A stretch of 64,000 bases of DNA from Bradyrhizobium sp. Ash2021 (lineage in GTDB: Bacteria; Pseudomonadota; Alphaproteobacteria; Rhizobiales; Xanthobacteraceae): NCBI RefSeq assembly GCF_031202265.1, contig NZ_CP100604.1, positions 7,360,501-7,424,500 on the forward strand, written 5' to 3'. Positions 62,333 through 64,000 of the stretch are shown here, one piece after another. The notes beneath the pieces are model-generated. The model made no database searches. It worked only from the letters and a program-made list of their open reading frames with translations, and was not told the DNA's origin. Numbering within the stretch: position 1 is the stretch's first letter; the number at the start of each line of letters is the position of its first letter. The position numbers and the translations under genes were made by a program.

Positions 62333-62344
62333 GGATTTTCAAAG

Positions 62345-62998
62345 ATGCCGCTGGCCGGAAAAGGCATGCTGCTGACGTCGATGGATATAGGCCCCGCCGA
62401 CGAGGCCGAGTTCAACCGCTGGTACGACCGCGAGCATCTCGAAGAGCGCGTCGCCATCGACGGCTTTATCGAAGCCCGGCGCTATGTCGCCCATGACGGA
62501 AAACCGAAATATCTCAGCCTGTACTCGACCGCGACGTTCGAGGTGCTGGACAGCCCGGCCTATCGCACCGCGCTGGCCAACCAGACCGCGTGGTCGAAGG
62601 CCAACATCTCCCGCTTCAAGAACATGATTCGCGCGGTGGCGCGCATTACGATTAGCCGCGGAACGGGCCGCGGCGCGGCGCTCGGCATCATCCGCCTTCG
62701 CCCGGCCGCTGGCAGTGCGGAAACGCTGCGCACCGCGCTGCGGGATCATCTCGATCCGGCAAAACTCGACGGGATCATCTCCATGCACCTGATCGAGAGC
62801 GATCCTCTTCTGTCGAAGCCGATCACCGACGATCCCTCGGCCCCCAATCCCGGCGCCGGCGACTGGTTCGTGCTGATCGATGCCACGGACGTGAATGCGG
62901 TCCCGGCGGCCGCGGCGTGTTTCGCCGCATTCAAGGCCGAGGCGGTATCGAGCGGCGTCTACAATCTGATGTGGGATATCGCGAAAAGCGATCTTTAG
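62345..62998 (+). CDS. DUF4286-like protein at the end of the pqq cluster
   Basis: A 217-residue protein with two ferredoxin-like (dimeric alpha/beta barrel) halves: FNRWYDREHLEERVAIDGFIEARRY and then a related layout after residue 115 (LGIIRLRPAAGSAETLRTALRDHL, SMHLIESDPLLS). It starts 12 nt after the hydrolase, so it is the seventh gene of the unit. DUF4286/EthD-like proteins act as small oxidases or bind ligands; function unknown. Confidence 0.75.
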   Translation: MPLAGKGMLLTSMDIGPADEAEFNRWYDREHLEERVAIDGFIEARRYVAHDGKPKYLSLYSTATFEVLDSPAYRTALANQTAWSKANISRFKNMIRAVARITISRGTGRGAALGIIRLRPAAGSAETLRTALRDHLDPAKLDGIISMHLIESDPLLSKPITDDPSAPNPGAGDWFVLIDATDVNAVPAAAACFAAFKAEAVSSGVYNLMWDIAKSDL

Positions 62999-63062
62999 AG
63001 AGTTAGGACCTGACCGGCGCGTGCGGCCTCGAAGAGCGATCCAAACCGGACGGCATGGTCTG

Positions 63063-63518
63063 TCAAGAATTCCCTGGTCCAACGTTGCGCCGGTAGGCCG
63101 CATCCATGTAGGGCTGGCCAAGCGCCGGTGCCGCGATGAAAAAATTGGCGACCCACTCGGCCAGGGTCTCCTTGAACTGCGGCGGTCCCCACATCAGTAG
63201 CGCCAGAAACGTCAGCGTCATGCAGAACACGAAGGTGGGATAGATGCGGCTGAAGCGCGCGATGGCGAAGCCGACCGCCGTCCGTCCCTCCGCCGAATAG
63301 GCAATCACGAAACCGCTGATCACGAAGAAGGCAGGCACACCGAGAAAGCCGTACTTCGCAATCGGCGTCAGCCAGGGAATCGCAGGTATCCCGTTAGAGC
63401 CCGGCCCCCAGAAGCCGAAATGGTACAAGACAACACCCAACACCGCGACGAGGCGCAACAGATCGAGCGCTTCAACGCGCGGCGTTTGAGGGGCGTTTGG
63501 CGGCATGGAGCTCAACAT
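63063..63518 (-). pseudogene. Truncated acyltransferase-3 gene
   Basis: A 151-residue frame covers only the N-terminal part of an acyltransferase-3: VEALDLLRLVAVLGVVLYHFGFWG, FLGVPAFFVISGFVIAYS, ARFSRIYPTFVFCMTLTFLALL. It stops at PYMDAAYRRNVGPGNS just where relatives continue AYWTL with the remaining seven or so helices. The missing part is not found downstream. Loss of function is likely. Relatives average about 350 residues. Confidence 0.7.
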
Positions 63519-63877
63519 TCCCTTAGGAACTGCGAACGCCGGCGACGCTAGCTGCGGCCGATGAAGGGGCCATTAATGGAACACCTTGAGCCGGGCTTAA
63601 GAAATTCTTCTGGGAAGCAAAGGATTCCTGCCGATTCCGGCGACGGCGAACTGCAGCGCACATGCTGCACTGCCGCATCACGCGTGATGACATTGAATGT
63701 CAGGCCGGTCATGCAGTTGAAAGCTGGAGATCGCCCAAAATTGCCTTTGTGCAGCGTCTGGAATGGCTCTAATAAGATAAGCCTATGATCCAATTCAAAA
63801 ACCACAAGAACGCCACTGAGCGTTCGCAGGCAAAATAAGGCCGCGCTGTTCTCGATGTTCACGCGGACAAGGTAGGA
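63519..63877. other. Intergenic stretch before the FAD/Fe-S gene
   Basis: A roughly 360-bp gap. It has only unconvincing short frames. The last 10 bases hold the ribosome-binding region AAGGTAGGA of the next gene. No clear palindrome or promoter is seen. Confidence 0.5.
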
Positions 63878-64000
63878 ATGAAACCGACTGATATCTCGGC
63901 GCCGGACTACTTTCACAAAGTGGTCGATTGCCAATGGGCCTGCCCCGCTCACACGCCAGTTCCCGAATACATCCGTTTGATTGCCGAGGGGCGTTATAGC
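63878..64000 (+). CDS. N-terminus of an FAD-dependent oxidoreductase with Fe-S motif (partial)
   Basis: ATG 63878 follows AAGGTAGGA. The 41 codons before the window end read MKPTDISAPDYFHKVVDCQW then ACPAHTPVPEYIRLIAEGRYS. The DCQWACPAHTPVPEYI segment is the N-terminal cysteine-rich domain of GltD/PreT-like FAD-dependent oxidoreductases that bind [4Fe-4S] clusters. The rest lies outside the window. Confidence 0.75.
   Translation, partial: MKPTDISAPDYFHKVVDCQWACPAHTPVPEYIRLIAEGRYS

Noticed and set aside
63548..63952. 134-codon minus-strand frame overlapping the partial Fe-S oxidoreductase
   Set aside because: The plus strand from 63878 carries a conserved Cys motif and ribosome-binding site; the minus frame has no domain.

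Overview
The window looks like chromosomal DNA of a Bradyrhizobium-type alphaproteobacterium (Nitrobacteraceae). The reasons are the high GC and Bradyrhizobium-like codon use, an Irr/ICE-type iron box between bfr and bfd, a pqqABCDE cluster, an enolase-superfamily protein that matches the Bradyrhizobium D-tartrate dehydratase TarD at every catalytic position I could count, many orphan periplasmic binding proteins, and several families of palindromic intergenic repeats. I found no tRNA, rRNA, CRISPR array or phage module. Most of the window reads as ordinary metabolic chromosome. The accessory-looking parts are 30.7-31.7 kb and 48.2-51.4 kb.

Layout. 0-6 kb: end of an SDR gene, an orphan Fis-type HTH protein, a cytochrome P450, a collagen-like protein, small DUF proteins, an exported alpha/beta hydrolase and a PPOX flavoprotein. 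6-8.6 kb: bfr/bfd iron storage genes with an iron box, a Gly-rich protein and two tandem glycine-zipper secreted proteins. 8.6-15.9 kb: cell-wall enzymes (MltB-type transglycosylase, YkuD L,D-transpeptidase), the ABC-F factor EttA and a 2-hydroxyacid dehydrogenase. 15.9-19.7 kb: a Tat-exported tyrosinase, a separate exported protein made only of the tyrosinase C-terminal domain, and two rhodanese-fold sulfurtransferases. 19.8-22.1 kb: a VWA protein divergent from a MoxR ATPase. 22.2-26.7 kb: a Baeyer-Villiger-type monooxygenase followed by vanA-vanR-vanB for vanillate O-demethylation, with probable GntR operators over the promoter. 26.9-30.7 kb: GMC oxidoreductase, GNAT and SMP-30 proteins. 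31.7-46.6 kb: AraC and LysR regulators, four binding proteins without permeases, cupin, GST, PHB depolymerase, a second GMC enzyme and an MFS exporter next to an AraC gene. 46.8-51.4 kb: malonyl-CoA decarboxylase, a dense block of repeats, an intact-looking IS5-family (IS427-type) element and an acyltransferase-3 gene. 51.4-55.7 kb: TarD, DUF3297, glutathione peroxidase, amidase and a di-haem cytochrome c. 55.8-63 kb: a sorbosone/glucose-dehydrogenase-like enzyme next to pqqABCDE, which is extended by an S33 prolyl-aminopeptidase-like gene and a DUF4286-like gene. The window closes with a truncated acyltransferase and the start of an FAD/Fe-S oxidoreductase.

How the genes work together. The clearest functional unit is the quinoprotein module at 55.1-63.0 kb: a periplasmic dehydrogenase that probably uses PQQ, a cytochrome c that could accept its electrons, and the pathway that makes PQQ. 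The second is the vanillate module (oxygenase, reductase, regulator). The third is the iron module (bacterioferritin and its ferredoxin under an Irr-like box). The least explained features are the free-standing tyrosinase C-terminal domain, the peptidase embedded in the pqq operon, the long hairpin between pqqA and pqqB, and the two inverted copies of a roughly 400-bp non-coding repeat 17 kb apart, one of which adjoins the IS.
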